Part shown: positions 1-9,081 of the stretch, piece after piece | How the letters are laid out: each line of letters starts with the position of its first letter | Position numbering within the stretch: position 1 is the stretch's first letter | Assembly: GCA_016287075.1 (NCBI GenBank) | Contig: JAEEVC010000004.1 | Span: 62,001-126,000 of the forward strand | Reading direction: 5' to 3' | Origin: Bacteroidales bacterium | GTDB taxonomy: Bacteria; Bacteroidota; Bacteroidia; Bacteroidales; UBA932 | DNA: 64,000 nucleotides | Notes under the pieces: generated by a model | What the model was told of the DNA's origin: nothing | The model's input: only the letters and a program-made list of their open reading frames with translations | The model's database searches: none | Program-made: the position numbers and the translations under genes

Positions 1-1270
1 CCATCGAGTATTCGGAGAGGCGGTTCAGGCCGTTGAGGCGGTAGCCCTTCTCACCGAGGACCGGGTCGTTGAAGTCGCCGGAGTTGCCGTTGGTGCCGGT
101 CCAGGACTGGTTCTTCGTGTAGTTGTAACGGAGGGCCAGGTGGTGGTCCTGGTTGATGTTCCAGTCGATGCGGCCGAGGAGCTTGAGGTTGCTGAACGGA
201 CGGTCGTAGTTGGTGTAGCCGCCGGTCTCATAGCCATAGACGTTCCTCAGGTGCTCGGCGACCTTGTCCATGTCGGCCTCGGTGGCACGGGAGATGGACT
301 TCTTGGAATCACCGATGCCGTCCTTGGACGGACGCCAGGGGCAGTAGCTGGCCTCGCGGACGCTGCCGCTGTATTCGCCGCTCAGGAAGAAGAAGAGCTT
401 GTTCTTGATGATCGGGCCGCCGATGGTACCGCCGTAAACCGTGCTGTTGGAGTAGGTTCCGGTCGCTTCCGCGCCGCCGATGGTCTTGCCGCGGCCCCAG
501 TCCGCATTCTGGTGGTAGGCGTAAGCCGTGGCCCGGAAGGTGTTGGTACCGGACTTGGTGATGGCGTTGACGCCGCCGCCGATGAAGTTGGACTGACGCA
601 CGTCGAACGGGGAGACGACGACCTGGACCTCCTCGATGGCGTCGAGGGAAACCGGCATGCCGCCGCCCGGGAGCGCATCGGAGAGACCGAAGTTGTTGTT
701 GAAGTTCGCACCGTCGATGGTGAAGTTCGTGCCGCGCCCGTCAAGGCCGCCGAAGCTCAAGCCGTCGCCGCCATACGGGGACAGCTTGGCGATGGAGGAG
801 ATGTTACGGGAAGCAGCCGGGAGCGTGAGGATGTCCTCGTTGGAGATGTTGGTGGTGGCACCGGTCTTCTCCTGGGCGGCGAACTTCGACGCCGGGGTGG
901 CCACGACGACGACTTCCTGGAGGAACTCGCTGGACTCGGAGATCTTCGCATTGATGTTGTAGATTTCACCGAGCTGGAGGGTCACATCGGTGAATTCCAC
1001 GGTCTGGTAGCCAAGGCAGGTGAATTCCACCTTGTAGGGACCGCCGGTACGCATACCCTGGATGGTATAACGTCCGTCACCGTTCGTCGTAGCGCCGTAC
1101 AGGGTACCGGAAGGTACATGGACGGCAACGATGGCCGCACCCGGAACGGGTTCTCCGTTCTGGTCCGAAACCTTACCCGCGAGGGTGGAGGTCGTCACCT
1201 GGGCAAAGGCGACAACGCCCGCAAGCATCGAAACGGCTGCGAGCATCAGGCTTTTTAAAGTTTTGCGCAT
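1..1270 (-). CDS. TonB-dependent receptor with N-terminal carboxypeptidase-regulatory-like domain (C-terminus outside window)
   Basis: Reading down from the ATG at 1268-1270 gives an uninterrupted frame of about 423 codons to the window edge, so only the N-terminal part is present. It starts with a signal peptide (MRKTLKSLMLAAVSMLAGVV, cleavage after AFAQ). A CarboxypepD_reg-like beta domain follows (VSDQNGEPVPGAAI, then GDGRYTIQGM), then a plug domain (LDGRGTNFTIDGANFNNNFG, EVQVVVSPFDVRQSNFIGGG, AITKSGTNTF) and the first barrel strands. The plug pattern is that of OmpA-related TonB receptors rather than classic SusC, and no SusD lies upstream. Family members sit in the outer membrane and import ligands using TonB energy. 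The ligand is unknown. A promoter on this strand lies at 1303-1333. Confidence 0.9.
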   Translation of the reverse strand, partial: MRKTLKSLMLAAVSMLAGVVAFAQVTTSTLAGKVSDQNGEPVPGAAIVAVHVPSGTLYGATTNGDGRYTIQGMRTGGPYKVEFTCLGYQTVEFTDVTLQLGEIYNINAKISESSEFLQEVVVVATPASKFAAQEKTGATTNISNEDILTLPAASRNISSIAKLSPYGGDGLSFGGLDGRGTNFTIDGANFNNNFGLSDALPGGGMPVSLDAIEEVQVVVSPFDVRQSNFIGGGVNAITKSGTNTFRATAYAYHQNADWGRGKTIGGAEATGTYSNSTVYGGTIGGPIIKNKLFFFLSGEYSGSVREASYCPWRPSKDGIGDSKKSISRATEADMDKVAEHLRNVYGYETGGYTNYDRPFSNLKLLGRIDWNINQDHHLALRYNYTKNQSWTGTNGNSGDFNDPVLGEKGYRLNGLNRLSEYSM

Positions 1271-1302
1271 AAAATTTTGATGAATAGAATAATTTTCCGG
1301 CG

Positions 1303-1333
1303 CGAAAATAACACATTTATCCGGATTGTCAAA
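1303..1333 (-). promoter_or_regulatory. Promoter of the TonB-dependent receptor
   Basis: On the minus strand, TTTG (plus-strand CAAA at 1330-1333) is followed after 19 bp by TATTTTCG (plus 1303-1310), one base off the Bacteroidota -7 consensus TAnnTTTG. The -33 element lies inside a perfect 7-bp inverted repeat (GATTGTC-AAA-GACAATC, 1324-1340) that could be an operator. Confidence 0.55.
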
Positions 1334-1371
1334 GACAATCAACCCGTTTTTATCAACATTTTATCAACGGA

Positions 1372-1403
1372 TTTGCACTTCCGGGAATAATGTGCTACCT
1401 TTG
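1372..1403 (+). promoter_or_regulatory. metK promoter (-33/-7)
   Basis: TTTG at 1372-1375, a 20-bp spacer, then TACCTTTG at 1396-1403 match the Bacteroidota sigma consensus exactly. The transcript would start at about 1408-1410, at the first base pairs of the SAM-II aptamer, so the aptamer is the 5' end of the mRNA. Confidence 0.8.
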
Positions 1404-1407
1404 CCGT

Positions 1408-1456
1408 CCCGTGGATGGATTTGACTGCTTGCAACCACGCTAAAAAATGCTAAAAT
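1408..1456 (+). ncRNA. SAM-II riboswitch aptamer upstream of metK
   Basis: The P1 stem CGTGG (1410-1414) pairs with CCACG (1435-1439). The enclosed loop carries the conserved GATTTGAC and TTGCAA segments. It is followed by an A-rich linker and the invariant GCTAAA (1449-1454), which forms the H-type pseudoknot. Order and spacing match the SAM-II (SAM_alpha) family, which binds S-adenosylmethionine and regulates methionine and SAM genes. Lying directly before SAM synthetase, it fits product feedback. Confidence 0.88.
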
Positions 1457-1457
1457 C

Positions 1458-1492
1458 GGCTCCGTGCTCGATGAAAGCAGGGGCCATTTTTT
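1458..1492 (+). terminator. Intrinsic terminator, probable expression platform of the SAM-II riboswitch
   Basis: GGCTCC (1458-1463), a bulged G and TGCT (1465-1468) pair across the loop CGATGAA with AGCA (1476-1479) and GGGGCC (1480-1485). A run of six T follows at 1487-1492. The hairpin sits between the aptamer and the metK start codon, so SAM-dependent premature termination is the simplest reading. Confidence 0.75.
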
Positions 1493-1503
1493 GTATACGG
1501 AAC

Positions 1504-2826
<1,323 letters not shown>

Positions 2827-2849
2827 CGGGCAACGCCCGGAAACGAAAG

Positions 2850-2874
2850 CGCGACGGCCTCAATAGCCGTCGCG
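2850..2874. terminator. Hairpin between convergent metK and smpB
   Basis: CGCGACGGC (2850-2858) and GCCGTCGCG (2866-2874) form a perfect 9-bp stem with loop CTCAATA, overlapping the last codons of smpB. It lies between convergent genes, but neither side has a good T tract, so the terminator role is tentative. Confidence 0.4.
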
Positions 2875-3315
2875 TTCCATTTCCCGGCGGGTGTCTTTCG
2901 CCTTGATGCTCTCCCGCTTGTCGTATTCGCGCTTGCCCCTGGCCAGGGCGATGAGGAGTTTGGCATAGCCGTTTTCCGCCACGAAGAGGCGGACGGCCAC
3001 GATGGTGAGGCCCTTTTTCTTGTCCTCCATGAACAGGTGCCGGAGTTCGCGGCGGTTCAGCAGGAGCTTGCGGTCGCGCGTGGGCTCATGCTGCCCCCAG
3101 GTCCCCCAGTGGTACTGGGCGATGTTCATCCCCCTGACAAACAGTTCGTTCCCGACGAAAAAACAATAGGCGTCCTGCAGGGAGGCCTTGCCGGCGCGGA
3201 TGGATTTGATCTCCGTCCCGGCCAGCTGGATGCCCGCCACGAAGGTCTCGAGGAACTCGTAGTCGAACGAGGCCCGCTTGTTGTTGATCTGGATTTTGCT
3301 CTTGGCTTTCGGCAT
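2860..3315 (-). CDS. smpB: SsrA-binding protein SmpB
   Basis: Binds tmRNA and takes it to stalled ribosomes for trans-translation. The 151-residue protein opens with basic and nucleotide-binding segments (KIQINNKRASFDYEFLETFV, AGIQLAGTEIKSIRAGKASL). It also has the family's GNELFVRGMNIAQY and LLLNRREL segments, and a basic C-terminal tail (KAKDTRREMERDGY) that reaches the decoding centre. Length is typical. Four bases separate it from the LpxH-like gene upstream on the same strand, so it probably ends the run ftsX-DUF3098-uppP-lpxH-smpB. Confidence 0.96.
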   Translation of the reverse strand: MPKAKSKIQINNKRASFDYEFLETFVAGIQLAGTEIKSIRAGKASLQDAYCFFVGNELFVRGMNIAQYHWGTWGQHEPTRDRKLLLNRRELRHLFMEDKKKGLTIVAVRLFVAENGYAKLLIALARGKREYDKRESIKAKDTRREMERDGY

Positions 3316-3319
3316 CGCG

Positions 3320-4075
3320 TCATCCGTTTACGGTCAGGGTTCCGTCCGCCGCGTCGAAGCGCAGCCAGGACGATCCCTCCATCCAGTCTTTCAGCAGCAG
3401 CAGCCGCGGCTGCGGGGAAGCGCCCGCCGGCGGAAGGGCCAGGTCGAGGGCGCAGTGGTAATGGCCGAAGATGAAATAATCGACCGGGTGTTCCGCCGCA
3501 TACGCCGTGCAGAAACGGTACAGCGGCTCCGATTCGCCCTTGAAATCATAGCCGATCCGCTTGCCGAGCCGGCTCTTCTTCGACCAGCCGTTGCCGAGCC
3601 GGAAGGCGAACCAGGGGTGGAGGCTGCTGAACAGGGCCTGGAGGAAGCGGTTGTGGAAAATGGCGCGCATGCACTTGTAGCCGCGCATGCCCGGGCCGAG
3701 GCCGTCGCCGTGGCCGATGCAGAAACGCCGCCCGCCGATGACCGTGCCGTACGGCTGCTCCAGCATCCGTATCCCCATGTCCCTGAAATAGTTATATGCC
3801 CATATATCGTGGTTTCCCTGAAAGAAATACACGGCCACACCCTCGGCCATCAGGTCCTGCAGGGCGGCAAAGACCTGCACATAGCCCTTCGGAACGACGT
3901 CGCGGTATTCGTACCAGAAATCCCAGATGTCCCCGAGCAGGTACAGCGCTTCCGTCTCACCCGCGGGAATGGACCGCAGGAAGGCCACGAAACGGACCTC
4001 CCGGGCCTTAGGGTCCAGAACGTCCAGCCCGAGGTGGACATCGGAAACGAACCAGCTGAGGTGCCGTTCCGCCAT
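3320..4075 (-). CDS. lpxH: UDP-2,3-diacylglucosamine diphosphatase-like metallophosphoesterase (LpxH type)
   Basis: A 251-residue calcineurin-like phosphoesterase with the full metal-ligand set: FVSDVHLG (about residue 10), LLGDIWDFW (about 47), FQGNHDIW (about 85), GHGDGLG (about 121) and GHYHCALD (about 205). The LpxH family hydrolyses UDP-2,3-diacylglucosamine to lipid X at the inner face of the inner membrane during lipid A synthesis. Length and the WFVSDVHLG start agree with Bacteroidota LpxH homologues. Its place among envelope genes (uppP, ftsX) fits. A related phosphoesterase of other specificity cannot be fully excluded. Confidence 0.85.
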   Translation of the reverse strand: MAERHLSWFVSDVHLGLDVLDPKAREVRFVAFLRSIPAGETEALYLLGDIWDFWYEYRDVVPKGYVQVFAALQDLMAEGVAVYFFQGNHDIWAYNYFRDMGIRMLEQPYGTVIGGRRFCIGHGDGLGPGMRGYKCMRAIFHNRFLQALFSSLHPWFAFRLGNGWSKKSRLGKRIGYDFKGESEPLYRFCTAYAAEHPVDYFIFGHYHCALDLALPPAGASPQPRLLLLKDWMEGSSWLRFDAADGTLTVNG

Positions 4076-4078
4076 GGC

Positions 4079-4900
4079 CTACGCGAGGATGAACACCAGC
4101 ACGGCGGCCAGCACGCAGTAGAGCGCGAACCAGCTGAGCCGGGCCTTCTTGACCAGGGCGACCATCACCTTGCAGGCGAAAAGGCCGGACAGGAACGCGG
4201 CGAGGAAGCCGAGCGCGAGGCAGAGGCCGCTCACCGCACCGCTGAAGAACTGCCCGGTCGCGGACAGGCTCTTCACGATATCGAGGAACTGCTCCCCGAT
4301 GATCGGAACGAGGACCATCAGGAAGGAGAACTGCGCCATCACGTCGCGGCGGACGCCGGTCATCAGGCCGGTCGCGATGGTGGTGCCACTGCGGGAGAGG
4401 CCGGGGGCCACGGCGCAGGCCTGGCCGAGGCCGACCACGAAGGCCTGCCAGTAGGAAATGCCGTTCCGGTACGTATTGGTCCCGACCCAGCCGCGGGGCC
4501 CGGATGCCATGTCGGAGAAGAACAGCAGTGCCGCCGTGACCAGCAGGCAGACGCCCACGACCGTGAGCGAATCGCCGAACAGGCCCTCCACGTAATCCTT
4601 GAAGAAGAAGCCCACGACGGCGACGGGGATCATCGACACGACCAGCTTGCAGACATAGTCGGTCTGGTCATTGTAGCGGAATTTGAACAGGCCCTTCAGC
4701 AGTTCCCAGATCACGGCGCGGAACACCACGAGGGTGCTCAGCACCGTCCCCAGATGGACGAGGACCGTGAAGTCGAGGAATCCCTCGGCATCCACGCCGA
4801 GCAGATCCTTGAAGATCATCAGGTGCCCGGAACTGGATACCGGGAGGAATTCCGTCAGCCCCTGGATGAGGCCCAGGAGGATCGCTTGCCACCACGCCAT
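4079..4900 (-). CDS. uppP: Undecaprenyl-diphosphate phosphatase
   Basis: Recycles the lipid carrier for peptidoglycan and O-antigen by dephosphorylating undecaprenyl diphosphate in the inner membrane. The 273-residue protein is almost wholly hydrophobic helices. It has both BacA/UppP signatures: QGLTEFLPVSSSGHL near residue 14, and PGLSRSGTTIATGL near residue 165. It lies 3 bp after the DUF3098 gene; the order FtsX-DUF3098-UppP is a known conserved Bacteroidota arrangement. Confidence 0.96.
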   Translation of the reverse strand: MAWWQAILLGLIQGLTEFLPVSSSGHLMIFKDLLGVDAEGFLDFTVLVHLGTVLSTLVVFRAVIWELLKGLFKFRYNDQTDYVCKLVVSMIPVAVVGFFFKDYVEGLFGDSLTVVGVCLLVTAALLFFSDMASGPRGWVGTNTYRNGISYWQAFVVGLGQACAVAPGLSRSGTTIATGLMTGVRRDVMAQFSFLMVLVPIIGEQFLDIVKSLSATGQFFSGAVSGLCLALGFLAAFLSGLFACKVMVALVKKARLSWFALYCVLAAVLVFILA

Positions 4901-4903
4901 CGC

Positions 4904-5161
4904 CTACTCCCCCTTCTTCCGGAACCAGCCCATGATGCCGACGACCTCGACGATGAGGCCGGCGAGGATCAGGACCGGCGCCGCGACGAGCCGCCGGAAA
5001 TCGAACATCGCCTCGTTGAACACATTCGGATCCTTGCTGCCGCCCCCGGAGAGGACGATGAACCCGATAACCGTCACGACAAGGCCGACCACCATCAGGA
5101 TCAGTCCCTTCCGGGTCACCGCCATCTGCGCGGCCTTGTCCTCTTTCTTCTTTTCTGCCAT
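4904..5161 (-). CDS. DUF3098 family small membrane protein
   Basis: An 85-residue protein with a charged N-terminus (MAEKKKEDKAAQMAVTRKG) and two predicted transmembrane helices (LILMVVGLVVTVIGFIVL and a second near residue 60). The FRRLVAAPVLILAGLIVEVV region is typical of DUF3098. The frame extends upstream to 5182, but the ATG at 5161 begins 4 bases after the ftsX stop and is preferred. Function is unknown; its fixed position between ftsX and uppP suggests an envelope or division-linked role. Confidence 0.85.
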   Translation of the reverse strand: MAEKKKEDKAAQMAVTRKGLILMVVGLVVTVIGFIVLSGGGSKDPNVFNEAMFDFRRLVAAPVLILAGLIVEVVGIMGWFRKKGE

Positions 5162-5165
5162 ATGT

Positions 5166-6044
5166 TTATGCGTAGATTTCATCCTTGGTATAGCCGACCT
5201 GCCGGCCGACCACGAAATAGGTGCTCACCACGGTGATCACGACGCCGGCGGCGACCATGATGCCGAAGACCAGCAGGAGCAGGTCGAGGCTGAACACCTC
5301 GAACAGTTCCGCGAACTCGCTACGAAGCACGTAAAGGCCGCCCGTCAGCATCAGGATGGCGAGCAGGGCGGCGAACAGGCCCTGGAAGGCCGACTGGAGC
5401 AGGAACGGCGCGCGGATAAAGCCCTTCGTCGCACCGACCAGCTGCATCGTGTGGATGGAGAAGCGGCGGGCGTAGATGTTGAGCCGGACCATGTTGCCGA
5501 TCAGGGCGAAGGAAATGACCAGCAGCAGGAGGATGAACACCCCCAGCACGAGCGCGATCTTGCGGAGATTGGCGTTCAGGGCCTCCACGAGGGAGGTCTG
5601 CCAGACCACTTCTTCCACGAGCGGCGACGCCCCGACCGCGGCCCGGACCACCTCCAGGCTGTCCGGGGACACATAATCCGCCTTCAGGGTCACATCGACG
5701 GAAACCGGCACGGGCGCCGTCGCGAACACGTCGAGGAAATCGGCGCCGAGCATCTCCCGCATCTCCGCAAGGCCCTGTTCCCGGGAGATGAATTCCGTGC
5801 TGCGGATGCAGGGGAGGGCATCCAGGTGGGACTGCCATGCCATGGCCTCGTCCTCGGACACTTCCTGGCGGAAGACCACGGAGACCTGCATGTTCTCCTT
5901 GAAATAGTCCGAGACACCCCGGGCGTTGACCAGCAGGAGCGCGGCGATGCCGACGAGCAGCAGCACCAGCGCGATGCTGATCACCGTCGAAATCCAGGCG
6001 CCGGTCATGCGCCGCCGGATGGTCCTGTTTTCCCGTTTTTCCAT
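5166..6044 (-). CDS. ftsX: Cell division protein FtsX
   Basis: Permease-like partner of FtsE, which controls peptidoglycan hydrolases at the septum. The 292-residue protein has a short cytoplasmic lead (MEKRENRTIRRRMTGAW), a first transmembrane helix (ISTVISIALVLLLVGIAALL), and an extracytoplasmic domain with the ENMQVSVVFRQEVSEDEAMA region. Three C-terminal helices form the FtsX/MacB permease fold, with NIYARRFSIHTMQLVGATKG between them. The ATG at 6044 is chosen over an upstream one at 6119, because a -7 box on this strand (6068-6075) lies between the two. No ftsE is in the window. Confidence 0.93.
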   Translation of the reverse strand: MEKRENRTIRRRMTGAWISTVISIALVLLLVGIAALLLVNARGVSDYFKENMQVSVVFRQEVSEDEAMAWQSHLDALPCIRSTEFISREQGLAEMREMLGADFLDVFATAPVPVSVDVTLKADYVSPDSLEVVRAAVGASPLVEEVVWQTSLVEALNANLRKIALVLGVFILLLLVISFALIGNMVRLNIYARRFSIHTMQLVGATKGFIRAPFLLQSAFQGLFAALLAILMLTGGLYVLRSEFAELFEVFSLDLLLLVFGIMVAAGVVITVVSTYFVVGRQVGYTKDEIYA

Positions 6045-6067
6045 GCGGTCTTCCCCTAATTTCGCCC

Positions 6068-6097
6068 CAAAGTTAGTGAAATGCCCGGATTTCCAAA
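6068..6097 (-). promoter_or_regulatory. Promoter of ftsX-DUF3098-uppP-lpxH-smpB
   Basis: Minus-strand TAACTTTG (plus-strand CAAAGTTA, 6068-6075), preceded after 18 bp by TTTG (plus CAAA, 6094-6097). This fits the Bacteroidota consensus and fixes the ftsX start at 6044. Confidence 0.65.
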
Positions 6098-6106
6098 AAA
6101 AATCCT

Positions 6107-6114
6107 TATCTTTG
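6107..6114 (+). promoter_or_regulatory. -7 element for the GT5/DUF4270 gene pair
   Basis: TATCTTTG at 6107-6114, 25 bp before the start codon at 6140, is an exact -7 consensus. No clear TTTG is found about 20 bp upstream. It is divergent from the ftsX promoter. Confidence 0.55.
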
Positions 6115-6139
6115 TTCACTTTGAATAATTATCGGTAAT

Positions 6140-6964
6140 ATGGCTGAGTCTGCAAAAAAGGTCCTGTTCGTCAATTCGGAGATCTTCCCCTATGTCCCGG
6201 AAACCGGGATCTCGAAGATCGGCCGCCAGTTGCCGCAGGGCATCCAGGAGCGCAAACGGGAAATCCGGGCATTCATGCCGCGCTACGGCTGCATCAACGA
6301 GCGCAAAAACCAGCTCCACGAAGTCATCCGCCTCTCCGGCATGAACATCATCATCGGAGACGTCGACCGGCCCCTCGTCATCAAGGTCGCGTCGATCTCC
6401 TCCGCCCGCATCCAGGTCTATTTCATCGACAACGAGGACTATTTCCGCCGCCGCCAGATCTTCCACGACGCAGACGGGAAGTTCTTCAGCGACAACGGCG
6501 AACGCGCCATTTTCTTCGCGCGCGGCGTCCTTGAGACCGTCAAGAAGCTCCGCTGGGCCCCGGACATCATCCACTGCCAGGGCTGGATCACCCACGTCCT
6601 TCCCCTCTACCTGAAAAAGGCCTACAAGGACGATCCGATCTTCTCGGGGAGCAAGGTCGTCCTCTCCCTGTACGGGGACACGCCGAAGGAGGTCCTCGCC
6701 CCGGACTTCAACAAGACCATCCTCTTCGGCGGCATCAAGCCCGAAGACGCCCCCCTCCCGGAGAATGCCACTGGCATGGAACTTGCTCAGCTTGCCGCGA
6801 AGTATTCCGAAGGAATCATCTTCGGGGACGACCGCGTGGATCCGGAGCTCGCCGCCTGCGTGGAAGGCCTCGGGGTCCCGGTCCTGCCGTTCGACGCGGC
6901 AGCCCTCGCCGACGGAAGCTACATGGAAGCTTACAACGATTTTTACGACAGCATTCTGCGATGA
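6140..6964 (+). CDS. Glycogen/starch synthase-like protein, single N-terminal GT5 domain
   Basis: A 274-residue protein matching the N-terminal catalytic domain of ADP-glucose glycogen synthases: FVNSEIFPYVPETGISKIGR, AFMPRYG near residue 50, PDIIHCQGWITHVLPLYLK near 150, and a C-terminal SEGIIFGDDRVD segment. Full glycogen synthases have about 480 residues and a second Rossmann domain, which is absent here. The ADP-glucose-binding KxGG motif is replaced by ETGISKIG. Short GT5 proteins next to DUF4270 genes are a known Bacteroidales arrangement. Its stop overlaps the next start by 4 bases. Activity on ADP-glucose is doubtful; a regulatory or other transferase role is possible. Confidence 0.8.
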   Translation: MAESAKKVLFVNSEIFPYVPETGISKIGRQLPQGIQERKREIRAFMPRYGCINERKNQLHEVIRLSGMNIIIGDVDRPLVIKVASISSARIQVYFIDNEDYFRRRQIFHDADGKFFSDNGERAIFFARGVLETVKKLRWAPDIIHCQGWITHVLPLYLKKAYKDDPIFSGSKVVLSLYGDTPKEVLAPDFNKTILFGGIKPEDAPLPENATGMELAQLAAKYSEGIIFGDDRVDPELAACVEGLGVPVLPFDAAALADGSYMEAYNDFYDSILR

Positions 6965-8637
6965 ATTTCCGCGTATCCGCAAGGATCCTCCTCCTGGGGA
7001 CCGCCGTTCTCTCGGCCTCCTGCATCAATAAAGACTACCAGCTCGGCCGCGGCCTGATCGACACGGCCCAGCAGTTCGATATCGTCAACGCGGAATTCCC
7101 GCTTTCGGAGATCCGCATGGAGATGGCCGACAGCCTGTCCGGCTATTCCTCCACCCGCATCGTCGTCGGCGCCGTGCGCGACGATCTGTTCGGGCTCACC
7201 ACCCGCGGCAGCGCCTTCACCCTCGTGCCGGCCCTCGACACGATCGACCTCGGCACCAACCCGGTCGTGACCCGCTTCCGCCTCCACACGGCGGCGGACA
7301 CCGTCTCCGTCCCGAACGAGCGGGACCGCTACATCCTCCAGAACGTCAACGTCTATGAACTGACCCGGCCCCTGAATTTCAACAAGGCCGGCACGACGAC
7401 CCTGCCGGAACACGGCACCGAATCCATCGCCAAGGGCCATCCGGTCTACAACGGCGCCGACTCCCTCGCCTTCGACTTCACGGATGCCTACAGCGCCCGT
7501 TTCCTGAAGGCCCTGCAGGGGCTGATCGGCAAGGACCACGCCGTCGATACCTCCTTCACGAAGTACACGGCGGCGATTCCCGGCATCTATGTGGATATGG
7601 ACGCCCCTCTCGGGAACGGCGGCCGCATCAACCTGGTCGAACTCTCCTGCATCACCCCGTACAGCGGCAGCTACTACCGCAACGCCAACGAGGCGATCAT
7701 GCACATCCGCTCGACCTACAACGGCGTCCAGAAGGACACCTCCTTCCTGTTCATCCTCGGGGAGCCCACCTTCTACAACGAGTCGGAATACATCAGCAAG
7801 AACGAACAGTTCTACCAGTACGCCTTCAACTACACCGGCCATGAGACCAAGACGATGGCCGGTCCTGCAGCCGACCGCGTCTTCATCGAGGGCGGCGGAG
7901 GGCTGAAGCCCGTCATCGCCGCGCGGGAACTCCGCGCCGACATGCTCAAGGAACTCTCCTCCAAGGGGTATGACCCGAAGGACGTGATCATCAACAAGGC
8001 CACCCTCGAACTGCCTTTCGAAGAGCCGGAAGACTACCTGGACTACGAACTCTTCCCCACCGTCCTCAGCCCGACGGTCCGGCTGATGAACAACGGACGG
8101 GCCGCGTTCGCCAGCCTGACCGATGCCAGTTCCTCCTCCGAGAACCAGGGCGACATCGACCGCTCCAACAGCCGCTATGTCCCCGACATCACCCACCACC
8201 TGCAGGAACTCATCTGGCTCAAGGACGAAGAGAAGCTTGCCAACTACGACATCTGGTTCCTCAACGTCCACGAGGAAATCATCGAAACCGCTTCCGAGAC
8301 CTCCCTGGACAGCGATTACTACCGCCAGCTGATGTATGCCAACTACTATAACCAGCTGTACGGCGACTATGGCTACGGCGGTTACGGTGGTTACGGCGGC
8401 TATGGCTATGGCGGTTATGGCTACGGTTATGGCGGCTATGGCTACGGCGGCTACGGCTACAGCAACTACTACAGCATGATGATGCTGTCCAACCTGTACA
8501 ACAGCGCCAACAGCAACCAGGTCAAGACGACCCAGACCCTCGACAAGGACCGCTACTACCGCGCCGTCCTCATCGGTCCCGCCGCCGCCTCCCGCACCCC
8601 GAAGCTCAGGGTGACCTATTCCGTCCCGCGCATCTGA
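6961..8637 (+). CDS. DUF4270 family lipoprotein with Gly/Tyr-rich tract
   Basis: A 558-residue protein with a lipoprotein signal (MNFRVSARILLLGTAVLSAS, then C21). DUF4270 sequence fills most of its length, for example KDVIINKATLELPFEEPEDY near residue 350. Close to the C-terminus (about residues 468-500) lies a low-complexity tract of YGG/YGY units, encoded at 8364-8461, followed by SNYYSMMMLSNLYNS and the normal DUF4270 ending (YRAVLIGPAAASRTPKLRVT). DUF4270 proteins are Bacteroidota surface or periplasmic lipoproteins of unknown function. It is co-transcribed with the short GT5 protein (4-bp overlap). Confidence 0.88.
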   Translation: MNFRVSARILLLGTAVLSASCINKDYQLGRGLIDTAQQFDIVNAEFPLSEIRMEMADSLSGYSSTRIVVGAVRDDLFGLTTRGSAFTLVPALDTIDLGTNPVVTRFRLHTAADTVSVPNERDRYILQNVNVYELTRPLNFNKAGTTTLPEHGTESIAKGHPVYNGADSLAFDFTDAYSARFLKALQGLIGKDHAVDTSFTKYTAAIPGIYVDMDAPLGNGGRINLVELSCITPYSGSYYRNANEAIMHIRSTYNGVQKDTSFLFILGEPTFYNESEYISKNEQFYQYAFNYTGHETKTMAGPAADRVFIEGGGGLKPVIAARELRADMLKELSSKGYDPKDVIINKATLELPFEEPEDYLDYELFPTVLSPTVRLMNNGRAAFASLTDASSSSENQGDIDRSNSRYVPDITHHLQELIWLKDEEKLANYDIWFLNVHEEIIETASETSLDSDYYRQLMYANYYNQLYGDYGYGGYGGYGGYGYGGYGYGYGGYGYGGYGYSNYYSMMMLSNLYNSANSNQVKTTQTLDKDRYYRAVLIGPAAASRTPKLRVTYSVPRI

Positions 8638-8663
8638 GCGCAGGCCTCCACAAAGCACAAAAA

Positions 8664-8685
8664 AAACCGGCATCGCTGCCGGTTT
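8664..8685 (-). terminator. Intrinsic terminator of acpP
   Basis: CCGGCA (8667-8672), loop TCGC, TGCCGG (8677-8682), extended by AAA/TTT pairs. On the minus strand the stem runs into a T tract (A-run at 8659-8666 on the plus strand), so it ends acpP transcription. It may also serve the convergent DUF4270 gene. Confidence 0.8.
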
Positions 8686-8711
8686 GCTCATTTCAATTCA
8701 GGGTTTCGCGC

Positions 8712-8957
8712 TTATTCGCCGATCTTTTCGGTGACCTTCGCGATGGCGTCCGCTACCGTCTGGATGCCGCTGGTCTCCTCATCGGGAATCTTGATGCCGA
8801 ACACCTTCTCGAATTCCATAAGGAGCTCAACGGTGTCCAGGGAATCTGCGCCGAGGTCATTGGTGAAGTTCGCGGTTTCGGTCACTTCAGACTCTTCAAC
8901 GCCAAGCTTGTCAACGATGATGGCCTTGACCTGCTTTACGATTTCTTCGTTCGTCAT
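8712..8957 (-). CDS. acpP: Acyl carrier protein
   Basis: An 81-residue acidic protein carrying fatty-acyl chains on a 4'-phosphopantetheine arm. The attachment serine lies in [20 protein letters not shown], and the helix III segment is [18 protein letters not shown]. Length and charge are typical of the fatty-acid-synthesis ACP. It is a single gene with its own terminator; no fabF or rnc neighbour is present, unlike many genomes. A minus-strand -7-like box lies at 9019-9026. Confidence 0.96.
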   Translation of the reverse strand: MTNEEIVKQVKAIIVDKLGVEESEVTETANFTNDLGADSLDTVELLMEFEKVFGIKIPDEETSGIQTVADAIAKVTEKIGE

Positions 8958-9018
8958 GATGATAATACTTTAGTTTATATTTTAATATACGTTTTCGCGC
9001 TATTTCACGTTTAGGCTG

Positions 9019-9026
9019 CAAAGTAA
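9019..9026 (-). promoter_or_regulatory. -7-like element upstream of acpP
   Basis: Minus-strand TTACTTTG (plus CAAAGTAA, 9019-9026) is one base off TAnnTTTG and lies 61 bp upstream of the acpP start. No convincing -33 box was found. The A/T-rich leader between them shows no clear hairpin. Confidence 0.4.
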
Positions 9027-9081
9027 GTAAAAATTCCTCGAAAAAGAAAGTTTTTGCACCAAAAAGCGACAACCGCACCCG

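Noticed and set aside
140..1258. Long plus-strand open frame opposite the TonB receptor
   Set aside because: It is the antisense shadow of a well-matched receptor; its protein is low-complexity Val/Gly/Asp typical of GC-rich shadows.
1447..1503. Upstream extension of metK starting at 1447
   Set aside because: It would translate the GCTAAA core and terminator of the riboswitch, and the family N-terminus matches the ATG at 1504.
8364..8461. CRISPR-like repeat array
   Set aside because: The short repeats are in-frame Gly/Tyr codons within a coding gene, with no spacers.
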